A stretch of DNA of 64,000 nt from Sweltsa coloradensis (GCA_024449915.1 JAMZAV010001754.1:62001-126000); one strand, 5' to 3'. Numbered from the stretch's first letter, positions 1 to 11,619 are shown. Notes: a model not told the origin generated them from the sequence alone. A program made the numbers and translations.

Positions 1-671
1 GTACTTTTGACGTGGGGATGACCCGGGTTAAAAAAAGTGCAGCTGCATATTACTTTATGCTGTAAATTTCTTTTCATGCATTTTTCATTAAAAAGTTAGA
101 TTTTTGTCTAAACAGTAGGATTTTACAAAAAATCCTTGTCGAAAAATGATCAGTAGTTTTTTGTCAAATTAATTAATGAGAAAACTTAAGTCTTTGAAAA
201 TTTTTTATTTGTGTGATGCGTATTTTGTTTAACAAGCTAACGTTTTGTCAAACAATCGGAATAATCGCTATTAAAAGGAATGATATGTTTGTAAATATTT
301 TTATTAAGTGTTGTAAAAAGAATAGAATAAAAGTTAGGCGTAAAAGGATGCGCCGTTCAGAGGCGCCAGCTGCAAAATGAGGATTTTACCCAATAGGGAA
401 ACCCAAGTTTTGAAGGCGGGAAGGGAAATTTGGTTCTCCGGGGCTCACCCCCATAAGAATTAGCTGGTACAAAAAGTAACCGCCGATCTTTGACTGCGCA
501 AAAGAAATCTAAACCAAAACATCACAAGATGAAATTTTTGTTAAAAAGATGATGGCATTTACTTGCTCGATGACGCTTCCTAAATTAAAAAATTTGGTTT
601 AAATGGACTATGTTTGCGCCTGTCGCAAATGTCCCTGAGAGCGGAAACCCTAAGCGAGACGCACCCACGTG
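1..671. other. Unassigned AT-rich sequence
   Basis: No coding region, RNA gene or repeat family could be assigned. A slightly GC-richer patch at about 345-480 has no recognisable motif. The stretch ends where similarity to the LINE copy at 38120-41690 begins. Confidence 0.5.
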
Positions 672-2026
672 TTGTCAAAGGGTAGCCGGTGTGCCCTGGG
701 GGAAAAAAATAGACACTCTGGCGCGCCCTACAAAACGTACATCGGGACCAGCCATTGATACGGCACCGAAGTTTTTCTGCCGCCGCCGCAACGCACCCAC
801 CATGTCGACAGAGCCCAAAATCGAGCCCTTCGCCTCATAACGGGAGCAGTGAAAACCAAAACCCAAATTTATCGCCATGGAGTGGTTCAGCCAATGAGCC
901 TCTACAGCTAAAAAGAGGCAGCGCGCTGCCCAACTGCACGAAAAACTGGCGGCCTAAACCCCCGAAAAGGCCAACTACCCAACCTAAAAGTAAAGGGCAC
1001 ATAACTTGGAAAAGCCACCAACTGAAGAGTAAAAATGTCCTATCCTCCTAGAAGACCAGGCACCACGACGTACCACTCCCAGAGCTTCTGCCGGACAAGT
1101 CAATCAGCTTGCCCGGGGCCCAAAATGAGGGCATCGAGAAAAAAGATGCCCATGCCATAAAGAACTGAAAGAGCTTGCCGAGAACACCTGAAGAAGCACT
1201 TTCCTCTTCAAGAGTGGGTGCAACTTCCAGGGCTCCTATGACTGGGCTACAAACAGAACAGGTTACGGACCACTGCATCTTTTTGAAGAAGCCATCCAAT
1301 GGGAGCTGGCGAAAATATTTCAAAACGCTGGGGGTCGCACCCATTGCCAGGGGGCCAAAAAAAAATTGCCGAACCCCCCCTTTCCCCCCAAAACAAACAA
1401 AATTTGTGATCCTAAGCGACAGCGTCTCAGACCCAAATTTTGTCTCTCAAGCGGGAAACCCCCACCTAATGGGCGTTTTCAAAAACCCCCTTGTCGGCAT
1501 CCGGCAGCAAAACAAACTTTTAGAGATCAATGGACCCCAGCCACGAAAGATCAGGGGGAATAAAAAAGCAGCTTTTTGGGCCCAAAAAGTGCCACAAAAG
1601 CCCCGCAAAACCAGCAGCGCCTTCCTACCAAAAGTAAAAAACTAAGATCAAGCAACCAAAAAAAGGATCTTCAGAAACACCACAGAAGAGACTTCACGAC
1701 TAAAGAACCGGTGGACCGAGATCAAAAAAGAGCCAGACAAAGACTGGGCGAGGAAGACGGCCACCGCCCATTCCGGCTTGTAAACCGCCCCGACGCTTTT
1801 GCAGCCCCACCTGCACCGTTTCAACATTCCCCAAGAACCGGGCCCACCTGCAATTTGTAATTTTAGAAGATCAAGAAGAGCGCATCTCTTCGAGCCCCGC
1901 CCCAAGAAGGGACATGACCCCCTGCCGATGACCTGAGCAGGATAGAAAAGGAGGAGTCTTATTTTGGGATAGCAAGACAGAAGAAGGGCTGAAGAGGCCA
2001 ACTTTGCACAAAAAAAAAAAAAAAAA
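672..2026 (+). mobile_element. 5'-truncated RNase H-bearing LINE copy
   Basis: This is the 3' third of the element that is better preserved at 38120-39510 on the other strand. Similarity starts near 672, in the region between RT and RNase H, and runs to a shared 3' end, GCCAACTTTGCAC followed by about 17 A (2010-2026). Translation in shifting frames gives the RNase H segment with ILSDSVSD near 1412 and a C-terminal stretch ending SRIEKEE...IARQKKG just before the tail. 5' truncation with a poly(A) end is the normal outcome of target-primed reverse transcription. Frame breaks are numerous and many are of the neighbour-base type seen across this part of the window, so they may be consensus errors. 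The copy is inactive in either case, because it lacks the endonuclease and RT. Confidence 0.82.
1404..1645 (+). pseudogene. LINE RNase H domain fragment
   Basis: A reading frame here carries FVILSDSVSDPNFVSQ and an NKLLEIN segment. These correspond to FLILSDSVSAIQFVSQ and its continuation in the better copy at 38513-38953 (-). The SDS triplet is the conserved acidic region of retroelement RNase H, which removes RNA from the RNA:DNA hybrid. The DGS motif expected upstream has been destroyed. It is a fragment of the surrounding LINE and not an independent gene. Confidence 0.6.
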
Positions 2027-2408
2027 GTCTTTTTGAACAGGCAAGTACCCCACTAGTGAAAATTTAATAGAAAAGGGGAGGGGGAAAAACCCCGGTCCCG
2101 GCACATACCCTATCTACCAAAAAAGTACCAAGGGGCCCAACGGCTTACGTCCCATCCGAAAGGACGGGGGAACTTTTGACAGTCTATAGGTTCCCCCACA
2201 ACCCCCGGATCCCGAGCAGACGGCGCAAGGAAAACGAAGCTGTCACAAAGCTTACAAACCCTGTCTGCTCAGCCAGGATATACATGTGTTTCAGGGCAGA
2301 GCGGCGACCCATCCCCCCCGCCCAGCCCGAGTTGTTAACTCAGTGTTGGGAGGGGGAAAAACGGGTTTTAAACGCCCGCGGAAAATTGCTGGCGAAAGGG
2401 AAATAAGT
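2027..2408 (-). mobile_element. SINE with 5S rRNA-like head (copy A)
   Basis: Read on the minus strand, the head (about 2400 down to 2280) contains CACTGAGTTAACAACTCGGGC followed by GATGGGTCGCCGCTCTGCCC, which matches the internal control region of 5S rRNA (GAAGTTAAGCAACGTCGGGC, GATGGGTGACCGC). The body has CCTTTCGGATGGGACGTAAG (about 2165-2140). The 3' part shares ATTAAATTTT...GGGGTACTTGCCTGTT with the other copies. The A-rich LINE tail at 2010-2026 abuts its 3' end, so the LINE probably landed in the SINE tail. Two further full copies lie at 46236-46650 (-) and 61522-61965 (+). Such SINEs carry a pol III promoter and use LINE machinery in trans. Confidence 0.68.
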
Positions 2409-2689
2409 AGACTGTAATTTGGGATTTTTTTAAATTTAGAGTGTAGGCCCAAGTGTGTGAAGGTACTTTGGTGGTTTTATCTTTACTTTTTTATTCTTTT
2501 ACCATGGGAAGCTTTGAAAAACGTTTTTTCGGGCATTTTTGGATGAGCGAAATTTGGTGATTGAGCTGCCATGTGTATGCGGATTTTTGTTGTTCTGTAA
2601 AAAAAATCATACTAAATGAGTTTTTTTTTTTAATTAAATTAAATTTCATAAAAAATTAACTTTATTTTATTTTTTATGAATCATAATTT

Positions 2690-3170
2690 TCAAAAAAAAA
2701 AAAAAAATCTTTTAAAAAATTTGCGTTTTTCATAAAAAATAATTACCTATTCAATGGCGCTCAAATTTCACAGGGAAATTTTAAATTTCATAAAATAAGG
2801 TTCTTAAAGAAATCTTTAAATAGGATAAAGCATGTAGGTGTTATGTCAAAAAATTTGTTTTTAAAATAAAAAAAAACCGAATTTTGATTTTATGAGAAAT
2901 AATTTTTCGTTGCTTTAAAAAATTTCACAGAATATCAAATTTCTGGACTTAAGGTTCTGTGAAAAAATCATAAAAATCGGATAAAGCATTGAGGTGTTAT
3001 AAGTCGAAGAAATTTTTTTTTAAAATTTAAAAAAACAATTCTTTAAAATGCGTTTTTCATGAGAAATAATTTCCCCGTTTACGCTAAAAAAACGTGGCAG
3101 TTTAAAATTTCAGAGATTTTGAAGGCCTCCATAAAATTTCATTCCAATTGGGTACGGTTTTTACCCGGAA
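2690..3170 (+). repeat. ~155-bp tandem block, about 3 units (copy A)
   Basis: GGATAAAGCAT recurs at 2823 and 2979 (period about 156), each time preceded by a GGTTCT...AAATC segment and followed by GAGGTGTTAT or TAGGTGTTAT. A third, divergent unit ends in CATAAAATTTCATTCCAATT and an AACAAACAAAAC-type tail at about 3175-3200. The same block occurs at 46960-47440 (+) and 60700-61250 (-). The final ATTTCATTCCAAT + CAAA-rich tail resembles the 3' tails of RTE-type elements, but that is a guess. Confidence 0.6.
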
Positions 3171-3273
3171 CGTGTTAACAAACAAAACAAAAGACAAACA
3201 GAAAAAAAAAACCGGATTTTTTTTCTCCAGTGTAGGAAATGGAATTTTCGCTATTTGTACGCTCATCCAACAA

Positions 3274-3497
3274 TGTCCCACACTAAACAATTTTTTTAGA
3301 AAGTTCAGTTACCAGCAAGAAAATTTGTTGAAAAGGAAGGAAAGATGGAACAATAGTATGATTTTTTTTTTGGTTTCAGTTAAGAACGCCGCTAGTACCG
3401 AGGTCACAGCACCGTCGCCCTAAAATGTGAACTAGACTACCGGGTAGGAAATCGTCTGCTCCCAAAACCTTGGATTGGGCCCAACACAACAGTTTTC
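3274..3497 (+). repeat. LTR-like direct repeat, left (copy A)
   Basis: Starts TGTCCCACAC, contains AAGAACGCCGCTA and ends ...AACACAACA. It is repeated in the same orientation at 5888-6125, with about 2.4 kb between. Homologues are at 47517-47740 and 51204-51425 (both +), and at 51651-51895 and 60365-60604 (both -). TG...CA ends and paired spacing look LTR-like. However, similarity runs on past the CA end, I see no primer-binding site, and the interior has no gag or pol, so an LTR assignment is only tentative. Confidence 0.55.
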
Positions 3498-3810
3498 AAA
3501 AAACAACAAATTTACTTTAAGTGGGGCCTAAAAATTTAAATAAAAAAAAATAATATTTAAGAAATTTACTTATTTCTGTCTACCCCATTCGATTGAAAAA
3601 AAAAATTGCATCGACCTATTTGAAAGACATTCGTATCGAGACCACTCAAAAAAAATAGTACTTTACACAACATCATGGGCGCATGTGCGAATTTGACTGG
3701 GGAGGTAAAAGGAAAACAAAAGTCTTGAGAAAAAAGCTGCACAAAATAGAGGCCTCCATAAAAAAGAATGATGTTTATGGATGATGACTATTGATGTTTT
3801 AACAGAAAGA

Positions 3811-3910
3811 CGGTTTACGTATGGGGGCCCTGCCCCCGACCCACGGGGGGGGCTCCCCCCCCTGGAACCGCTCCTACACGACTATTCGCGACGATTCGTT
3901 TTCCCCCCCG
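3811..3910 (+). repeat. GC-rich hairpin repeat (copy A)
   Basis: A G-run, C-run, G-run, C-run segment of about 45 bp, followed by CGCTCCTACACGACT and then TTCGTTTTCC. The same cassette recurs at 18755-18854 and 24662-24770 (clean), 48061-48169, and on the minus strand at 59909-60027. The alternating G and C blocks would fold as a strong hairpin. It marks the same position in every copy of the composite repeat. Function unknown. Confidence 0.7.
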
Positions 3911-3989
3911 AAAGTATTTGTTGTGTGCACGTATTTTAATGGAAAATTTGTGTGTGTGTGAAAAAACACGTTTTGTTGTAAATTACGCA

Positions 3990-4620
3990 AACATTTAACC
4001 TTTTGCGAGTGAGTTAGCTTTCCCCTTACTACACCCGGGAAATGGGTTATTTTTTATTTTTTTACAACATTCTGTTTTTTGGTCATTCCTTACTAACTGG
4101 GCCTAGGCCTAGCATTAAAAACCCCAAATTAGGGCTTTACACCATATTGAGGCATAAAAATTTAAAAAATTTGTAGGGTAAATACCTGGTTGTCCAGTTC
4201 GGGGGTTGACAGCACGTCTAAGGCCTAGCCCTGCTGTAGGCTACGCCCACCTGTTGTAGCGGAAACAGGAGCTAGCCCCTACTTGACTTCTACTCTTTAG
4301 TATCAAAAACACATATTTCATGTCACTAAATCAGATCATCCATTTTATTTGTAGTTACCGTCGTAATTCCATCCCCCTAAATCAAAAGGAGGCGTTGGGC
4401 GGCCAAAAAAACTCGAAAACCCAAAACGTGGTACTGTAAATTTTCCAAAACACCGCATTAGTTATTTTTTGACAAAAAGTTGAGCATTACTGCCTTAAAA
4501 ATAGTTTTTTACATTGCCGGAGGTACTTACTGACGGGGTAGGTAATGTTTTAAAATTTACCCAAAAGAATTTAAAAACGGAAAGCAACACACTCGACCAA
4601 CAGGAAACGTATGAGATACG
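3990..4620 (+). other. Segment present in copies A, B and C but absent from D and E
   Basis: After TGTAAATTAC.CAAACATTTAA, copies A, B (48245-48900) and C (59100-59840, minus) carry ~600 bp that is missing at the matching points of D (21060) and E (24960). It includes GACTTCTACT and GTTACCGTCGTAATTCCA and no usable reading frame. It may be an insertion in the A/B/C lineage or a deletion in D/E. Confidence 0.5.
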
Positions 4621-4870
4621 GGCGTACTCTAAAAAAGTAGGCCTACAAAATAAAGTTTGACTTACAACAAGCCTAGTTGAAAATTTTAAAACAAAAGACC
4701 AAATACTGAAGGTTGTGCGGGTAGATGTTGTTTTGTTGCAGTGCGGAGCCGTTAAAACCAGGAGGCCTGGGAAACGAGGGGGAAAAACACGACAAACTGG
4801 ACAAATTCCCTGTAAAATAAGTGACGTTTTGTAATTTTGAGAGAAATAATGTATTTTCAATATTAAAATT
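4620..4870 (+). repeat. Shared segment of the composite repeat (copy A)
   Basis: AAGCCTAGTTGA ... CTGAAGGTTGTGC ... then GGAAACGAGG and GTAAAATAAGTGACG. The same order is found at 21085-21290, 24985-25230 and 48950-49130 (+), and at 58880-59105 (-). In the clean copies it includes a (GTT)n microsatellite. The different copies share no conserved open frame, so it is probably noncoding. Confidence 0.7.
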
Positions 4871-5639
4871 TACCACATTTGACATAAATTAATAAAATTT
4901 AATATTTTACTTTACGAGGATTTATGTCCCGGTGGGAAAAGTTTAAAATAAAACCCTGTGCATTTTTTTGTTTTTTGAAATCGACTACTATAGAGATTGT
5001 AATGATTGCTGGAAAAGTTTTTATTATTTTTTGAATCATTTTTTTTGTGCTTTGTTTTAGCTAATTTTATGAAAGCCTATATCGCACTTGTGGAGGTAAC
5101 TCTTTTGTTGGGGGGCAATAAAAAAAAAAAAATAAAATAAAAAAGTTTTTTTTAAAAATTGAATCACAGCCAATTGTAAATAAAAAGTGTGTAGGTTCAC
5201 ATTTAGATTAGGTATGGAAAGGGTATTTAGCGTAGTAAAATTTTAAAGAAAAAATTAAACGTTGTTTGAAATATGGTGGTATTGCCCAATACAAAAAAAG
5301 ATGAAGGGGGGTAAAATAAAATTGTAACATGTGTAAGTTATAGAAAATTAAGCATTTAAAACAACATCATTTAGCTCACAAAACAGTTCTGTCGTAAGGG
5401 CCGGGTTTAACCCCTAAAACAAAAAAACCCCCCAAAACAACCATAATTTTCACCCTTTTTTTTCTCCTCACACTTACCCAATTCCCTCCCTAAAAGAAAC
5501 CGTTGTAAAAATTTGGATTTTGGGAAATTTCGTTACGAATAAACCATACGCCTTGCGATTTGGGAGGGTTTTGGGAACGTTTGTTTGAAACACATATGGG
5601 CAATAAAAAAATATTACGCTTAGGCCTTGCGCCTACGAC

Positions 5640-5830
5640 TTAGAAACTGTTTGTGAATGAGCTTTAACACAAAGGCATGCATGCAGAGTCTAGTTTCGTG
5701 CAGATGGAAACATGGTAACAAGGAAAAAGAGAAGAGAAAAAATTTCAAACGGGCCCCCAGACAACCCCGTGGACAAGCCCAATGAAATGAGTAGGCCCTT
5801 TATAGCCTTGAATTAAATTTTTGTACTGGG
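5640..5830 (+). repeat. Shared segment of the composite repeat (copy A, second part)
   Basis: GCATGCAGAGTCTAGTTTCG ... GAGAAGAG ... CCCCCAGACAACCCCGTGG. Homologues are at 21715-21840, 25610-25720, 51020-51140 (+) and, best preserved, 51960-52120 (-). It is preceded by a TTAGGCCTTGCGCC motif that recurs in inverted form at 53797-53853. Confidence 0.65.
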
Positions 5831-5887
5831 TACGAGTCAAACATTGTAAAGAAACACAATTTAGTGTGCCTTTTTGCAATCAAATAA

Positions 5888-6125
5888 TGTCCCACAGAAC
5901 AAGTTTTTAGGAAAGTTCATTTACCAGCAAGCAAAAGTTTTTAACAAGGAAGGAAAGATAGAGCAAAATAGGTCTATACCCTACCCATTTGGGTTTTTCA
6001 TTTAAGAACGCCGCTACAAACCGATGGATCAAGCACTGTCCCCCTCACAATGTGACTTGATACCGGTAGGAAACCGTGTTGTCTCCAAAACAGGGTAGCC
6101 TATTTGGCAACACAACAGTTTCCCC
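5888..6125 (+). repeat. LTR-like direct repeat, right (copy A)
   Basis: Second copy of the 3274-3497 repeat in the same orientation, again starting TGTCCCACA and ending CAACACAACA. It is immediately preceded by GTGTGCCTTTTTGCAATCAA, a version of the core motif of the ~190-bp array at 23.7-26.5 kb, which links copy A to copies D and E. Confidence 0.55.
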
Positions 6126-6179
6126 AAAAATTTAAACACAACTTATTTTAAAAAGGCCTAATTTTTTAATAAACCGGCG

Positions 6180-6600
6180 GGATTTGCAAACGTGCGACCA
6201 TTAGCCAAAAGCTAGCCTAGGCTCTAGGCAGGCCTACGAAACCCCATGAAAATTTGGATCGAGGTTGGCCTACCCCTAGCCTCCCTGGGCCTAGAAAAGT
6301 AGGTGGGCCTAGGGTACGTAAATTGAAATTAGACAAACATGAGAACGAAACGAATTAGGCCTACCCTGGGCCCTAGGCCTTTTAGTTTGAGGACCTGGCT
6401 GTCGAATTACGTAGGGGCCCTCAGTTTCAATAAAAGAACTAGTAGGCCTACCCTAGGCCTAGGTGGGCCTGGGCCCCTAGGCTTTGTGTACCCAAAATCC
6501 CTTGGGGCCCTAGGCCCTGGGCCCTACCCTAATGCCTGGGTAAGGCAGGGCCTAGCTACCCTTGAGTAGGCAGGGCCTAACCCTAGGGTAAGCCCGACTG
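6180..6600. repeat. CCTAGG/AGGCCT-rich tract
   Basis: Very dense in the palindromic words CCTAGG, AGGCCT and GGCCTA. The first 150 bp is still homologous to 51450-51640 (-). The rest is locally amplified simple sequence. A 76-codon open frame across it is a composition effect. Confidence 0.5.
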
Positions 6601-7250
6601 TATCTAAAAAAAGATAATGGGACAATGACCTACCTTCATAAGCATAGGCCCTATTTTACAAGCCCACCGAGACGTCACGCAAGCTAAGGGCCTAGGGTCG
6701 GTTGGGGAACACCCAAAAAAAAGTCCGCCCAAATTTCCCTTTTAAAATAACTAGCTAGCGGCACTTCTTCGGCTGGGGGGGTCCACTTTTATACAACTTG
6801 CACACTGCTATACCCTATTCCCTTTTTATATTTATTTTAAACGTGTGGGCTATTTTCGTTAGGTTACCCAAATTTTTCCCGGGGCCGTGCCCGCGCTAGT
6901 TCTAGGATAAATCGATAAGAGCCCCCCCGAAACCCTTTTCCGTTACAGTGTATATAAAATTTGGCCCCCCCTACCCAAGAAGTAGCCTACCCCCAGGGCT
7001 GGGCCTGCCACGTTAGGGGGCCTGGTCTAGGCCTAGGTCCCCACACTCCAGAAACTGTAACTTTTTTCGTTTAAAAATAGATGCTTTTGTCAGAACAATA
7101 TAAATAAGAATTTGAAATGGAATGGGTCCTTTCCCAAAAATTTCTCTTGAAATTAAATTCTTGGAGACATTTTTTTAGTATTTGAAAAATGAGGTTAGGT
7201 TTTCCGACTCCGGGTTGGGGTGGGAGGGAAATTTGCAGTTCACATCTACA
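6600..7250. other. Unassigned
   Basis: No gene, RNA or repeat family recognised. Scattered AGGCCT words continue to about 7040. Confidence 0.4.
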
Positions 7251-7253
7251 TAA

Positions 7254-7925
7254 GCGGTAGCTATGTCGTAACGTATTTGGAGAGGAAACTTTTATCGATT
7301 CGTAAACAGGGCAAATTTTGGCCCAGGAAGTGTGTACCTAGCGGCAAAAAAGACAAATTTCTTGCAGCATCGTAAAAGGTAGCTATGTCGGTAACGATAC
7401 GTTTTTTTTCGACCTTTAAATTACGGCCCCGGGAAATGCTTTACCTACGGAAAAGGGAAACACTCCAACCGAAACCGGCAAAATGTCGAAACAATACGGG
7501 GGGGGGAAACTTCCCTTTTCGAATCTTTTAAAGACGCGCCTAGGAAGGCTGCTACCTAGCGGTAACAAGTCGAACTATTTGCAGATGCTTGCAGCATCGT
7601 TAGCGGTAGTTATGTCGATAACAATACGAGGAGGGAAAACTTCTTTGTCGACCTTTCAAATTAGTGCCCAGGAAGTGCTTCTACCTAGCGGCAATAAGTT
7701 GAACTTGCAGCATTGTAAGCGGTAGCTATGTCGATAACAATACGGGGAGGGGAAAACTTCTTTGTCGACTCTTTCAAATAGTGCCCAGGAAAGGGTGCTA
7801 CTAGTGGAACAAGTCGAATTATTTGCAGCATTATAAGCGGTAGCTATGTCGATAACGACATTGGGGGGGAACTTTATTATCGATCTGTCAAATTTCGCGC
7901 CCAGGAGGTGTGTTATCTGCGGCCC
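7254..7925 (+). repeat. ~120-bp tandem repeat, about 5.6 copies
   Basis: GCGGTAGCTATGTCG or a close variant recurs at about 7254, 7376, 7474, 7603, 7719 and 7837. Each unit continues ...AATACGGGGAGGG...TTTGTCGAC...GCCCAGGAAGTG...CTAGCGGCAACAAGTCGAA. Spacing is 97-129 bp because of small indels. The units from 7600 on are cleanest. An 80-codon open frame crosses two units (7483-7725), but the period is not a fixed multiple of three, so I treat the array as noncoding. Confidence 0.85.
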
Positions 7926-9470
7926 ATTTAAATTTTAAAACCCGGAGCCAAATATCCATGTGGGAAAAACCATGCCAACATTGAAAAAAAACACGAACCC
8001 CAAAAAAATAGTTTGCGTAGGCAGCTGGCTTTCCCTCATATTATTTCGACCAAAAAAATATTTTTTTTATGGGAGTAATAATTTTTTTACTATCAGGAAG
8101 TAAAAATAAATGTAGGGGAAAGACAAAATTATTTAGTCAGTTTTAAAAGTTGATTTTTTTTATTTTGGTATGTAATTTAAATTTCTATGAAAATTTTTTA
8201 AAATTCTCCCGCACAATTTCGTTTTTTTTACTTTTTCCCTTTTTGAAGCAATTTTTTAATGGAATTGAAGTTTAAAGAACGGTCAGTGAGTTTAAAGCTA
8301 TTTTAGCCCCTGGGTGGCCATAGTGCAGAACCCCCCGGGGGGGGCATTGTTTTGCTGAAACCTATAATTTGATTTAAGGGCGCGTCAAACCGTAAGTCGT
8401 TAGTGCCCCCTGTAACTTGGGACAGGAGATGTGGCAAGGACAGAATACCAGCCCCAGACAAGGGTTTGACTTGTTTTTCAAGGGCGCACAATGATAATAT
8501 TTCGTTTCTTTTCCTCGTAGGGCCCCCCAAAGGGCCATGACCCTTGAGCAGTTGCGCACCCATTTTTGCAGCCTTTTTAGCCATGTTTAAAATTTCCCTG
8601 AAACACACCCCTTTCTCTTGGTTCCCCAGGAGGGCCAAAATCTTGAGATCCCTTTCGAGTCGAGAATTTTAGTCAAATCGTATTCTAATGAATCTAATCT
8701 AATAGAATCACCTGGAATGGGTAAACGATAATCGGTAGTCTTTGGGGCCATTTTCACGGCTTGAGGGTCCCCCCCAACAACCCATGTGACCTATAAAAAA
8801 TTTGTTTTCAAAATAAAATCATTACAATCAAAAACACAGCAGCTAATCAAAAAATGATTCCATTTAAAAGCTTGCTATTTTGTCTTTTTTGTTTTTTTTG
8901 AAAGTGTAGGCTAGTTATCAAGTAAGATAATAATCTAAATTAATATTTAATTTTAAAAATTGGGGTTGGATCAGTTTGGAAAGGGTTTATGAATGTACAA
9001 AACGGTTACGTAAATTTGCCGGGTGTAGCTACCTTGTTACATCAATTTCATTTACAAAAGTTTATCTAGATGATCTGTCACAATTTATAATACCAAATCA
9101 ATAAAAACGTTTTTATGTCTCAAGCGACAAAGTTTACAAGTCACCCCAAAAAATTTCCCCTGGTTTTAAACGAGAAAAAAAAATTTGTTCTAAGTCACGT
9201 GCAAATCGGAAATTGTCCCCAAGGCTACAGATTGGCGATTTCGAGGACTGGGGAATTTATCGACCGGGAAAGGGCGAGTTTAAACGAGTGGTTCAAGACT
9301 TGGCTTTTTAGGTTTTAGGGAAAGGGGGGGGCAGGCATAAGGGGGCGCCAATGATTTAAGATTTTCAAAAAAATTATAAATTTATAAAGTTTGATAGGGA
9401 CGATAGAAAAAAATTCTTTCATTTTTTATTGTCTTGATTTAATGCGGTTCACGTGATATTAAAAATATTT
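7926..9470. other. Unassigned AT-rich sequence
   Basis: Long A and T runs. Open frames at 8303-8638 (-) and 9115-9318 (+) have no recognisable domain and lie in error-prone sequence. No repeat partner was found elsewhere in the window. Confidence 0.4.
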
Positions 9471-9700
9471 TGGCTAGATACGCAGTCTCCAATACCTCCA
9501 CACAGGGGCAAGCGTAAAAAATTTAAGACTCAATCTGCCTGAACAAAATGGGGATTGGCATTTAATTTATGATTTTTAAATGCAATAAAAATTTACGATG
9601 TTTGAATAGTTTTTGCTTTTGCCCGCATGGCATTGAAGAAAAAGAAAAAAAATAAGAAGTTTTTTGATAGGAATTTTGTAATCATTTATGTTAAAGGCTA
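9470..9700 (+). repeat. Dispersed repeat pair, member 1
   Basis: CAGTCTCCAATACCTCC ... ATGCAATAAA ... GTTTTTGCTTTTG ... AATAAGAAGTT is repeated in the same orientation at 12040-12250, about 2.55 kb downstream. The later copy is better preserved. Family unknown. Confidence 0.6.
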
Positions 9701-10139
9701 GTATGCTTTCTGTCAATGGCGGCAATTCCCAGAAATATTTGGAGTTTCAAATTGTCCCATTTTATACGAGTCCCCGTTTAAAACGAACATGAAGGGACCT
9801 AAAAAATGGGGTTCTGTTAGAAAAACAACAAAAAAAAAATGCTTAAAAGGGTACTATATTGATATTTCAAATTTTACAGACCATGGAACATGGGCTACTT
9901 GCGGCTAGGACACAGGGTTAGGGAGGTCCAGGTCTTTAATTTCAAACTGTAACGACGGCAATGACGTTATAATATTTACACACACAAGAGATAAGATATT
10001 TAACCATGTCTTAGCAGTGGACGGCCCCGGTCAGGTTTAAATTCTGGATTTACCATGTCCCCCCTAGCCCCTTGCCCCCACCCGCAGATTCCTCACCCGC
10101 CGCTCTATTTCTCCTAATGCCCCTTGTGTGTGAAAATTT

Positions 10140-10670
10140 TTATTACTACTTTGGCTAGAAAAAAAAAAATTCCTCGTAAAATTTTTATTTCTGAAGTTTC
10201 AAAGGGGGTGAACCAGTTTACGCGTTTTTTCATTGTGGTCAAAGAGAGATACGTTTTTTTCACTTAAATTAGAAAATTTAGCATTAATTTTGACAAATTT
10301 AGCTTTTTTTTGCATCAATTGGTTTCTTTCCACCAAAAACCCCAAATGTAGGGGGGTTTTTTAAATTTTCTGGTAAAAGATGAATTGTAGGAACATTTCA
10401 ATTCAATATGTAATAAAACGTAGAATACATTACTAAACTAGTTTTAATAGCATTTTTTAAAAAATTATTTTTAGTAAAATTGCATTTTAAATCGTCAAAA
10501 AATTTGCATTTTGTTTCATCAAAAAACCTAAAAGCTAAAAAAACTTTTCTCTAGTCATAAGTTTTCACTTTTATACGACTTTGGGATGAAAAAAAAATTA
10601 CCTGTCAAATTTTATTTTTTAAGTTGCAAGGGGCGAACCAGTTTTAAACCCGTTGAATATTTACCTAATC
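10140..10670 (+). repeat. Partial direct duplication (~420-bp spacing)
   Basis: GACTTTGGGATGAAAAA...TTTTTATTT.TGAAGTTTCAAGGGG.GAACCAGTTT occurs near 10575-10640 and, smeared, at 10150-10220. Nothing else is recognisable between 9700 and 11600. Confidence 0.4.
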
Positions 10671-11619
10671 ACAATCAATTATTTACAAATATAAAAAGAC
10701 AATCATAAAAGCAAAATCAGATATTTTTTGGAGAATAGGCCTTTAATGAACTTATTGAAGCAGAGCTCTTTCTTTTAGTTTTAAAGTTTTAGTAATGCAA
10801 GTTAAAAAAACATTTGAATCCAGGAAAAAAAAAAAATGGAAGATCATTTTCTCTACATTTTCGACTGTTTAAGTAATAATTTGCTTCGAACTTTTTAGCC
10901 GTTACCCCCTCGGGAAATGCAGCGGCAGGGCGGGAATTTACGCGGGCGACCCCTACAATCTCCGCGAGTACAGCTGTATCCCGGCCCGGGCATTTATTAG
11001 GGCCCACAGGCCCCGTTTTAGATGAATTTTTGCCGGTCGTAGGATAACTTGTTTTTTTAAATTTTAAAACAAATTCATTTCCCTTTTTTTAGGCCCCCTT
11101 TATAAATAAACATTGGGGAAGGAATCTACATTTTGTTTGGCATTTACAAAAGCCAGCCCGATTCACTTTTTCGGTATTTTCGACGCAGGGTATTGTTGAA
11201 AAAAACTGAGCACGGACCACACACACAAACAGAGCTCTGGGGGGTGCAAGAGAAAACCAAATGAGAGAGATGGGTTACGTAAGGAGGAGCATTGGAGATG
11301 GTATCGAGGTAAATACTCGGCCTCTCATTGGTCGTCAAACAGTGGGGGGCGGCCCCCGCCCGTCGGAGTTGTGTTTCACGAGCAAACCCAAGTTTTGTCG
11401 CGCAGGGGGTTTAAAAGCTGTTTGTGTTGGGGGTTAACTGCATTTTAAGTTTCAGAAATAATTTAAAAGTAAAGTCCCCAACCCCGAGCCGGGATTTAAA
11501 TATGTTCTTAAATGCATTTCCTGTTCGGTGCCTGTTTAAAGAGGGGTTTCTGTAAAAAGAAACTTCCAATTTAAGAATGGGTTCAAAGTACGGAAGTGGA
11601 CCAAGATGTGATATAGCCC

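Noticed and set aside
4495..4860. 121-codon minus-strand frame, similar to 118 codons at 48843-49199
   Set aside because: Both are the same noncoding segment of the composite repeat. Similarity is at DNA level with frame shifts, and copies D and E lack the frame.
6350..6600. Telomere-like CCCTAA words
   Set aside because: Isolated words within CCTAGG/AGGCCT-rich sequence with no tandem (CCCTAA)n run.
8303..8638. 111-codon minus-strand frame
   Set aside because: No recognisable domain, in a smeared region, no second copy, no promoter or splice context.
9115..9318. 67-codon plus-strand frame that looks compositionally protein-like
   Set aside because: Too short, no family resemblance, surrounded by unassigned AT-rich sequence.
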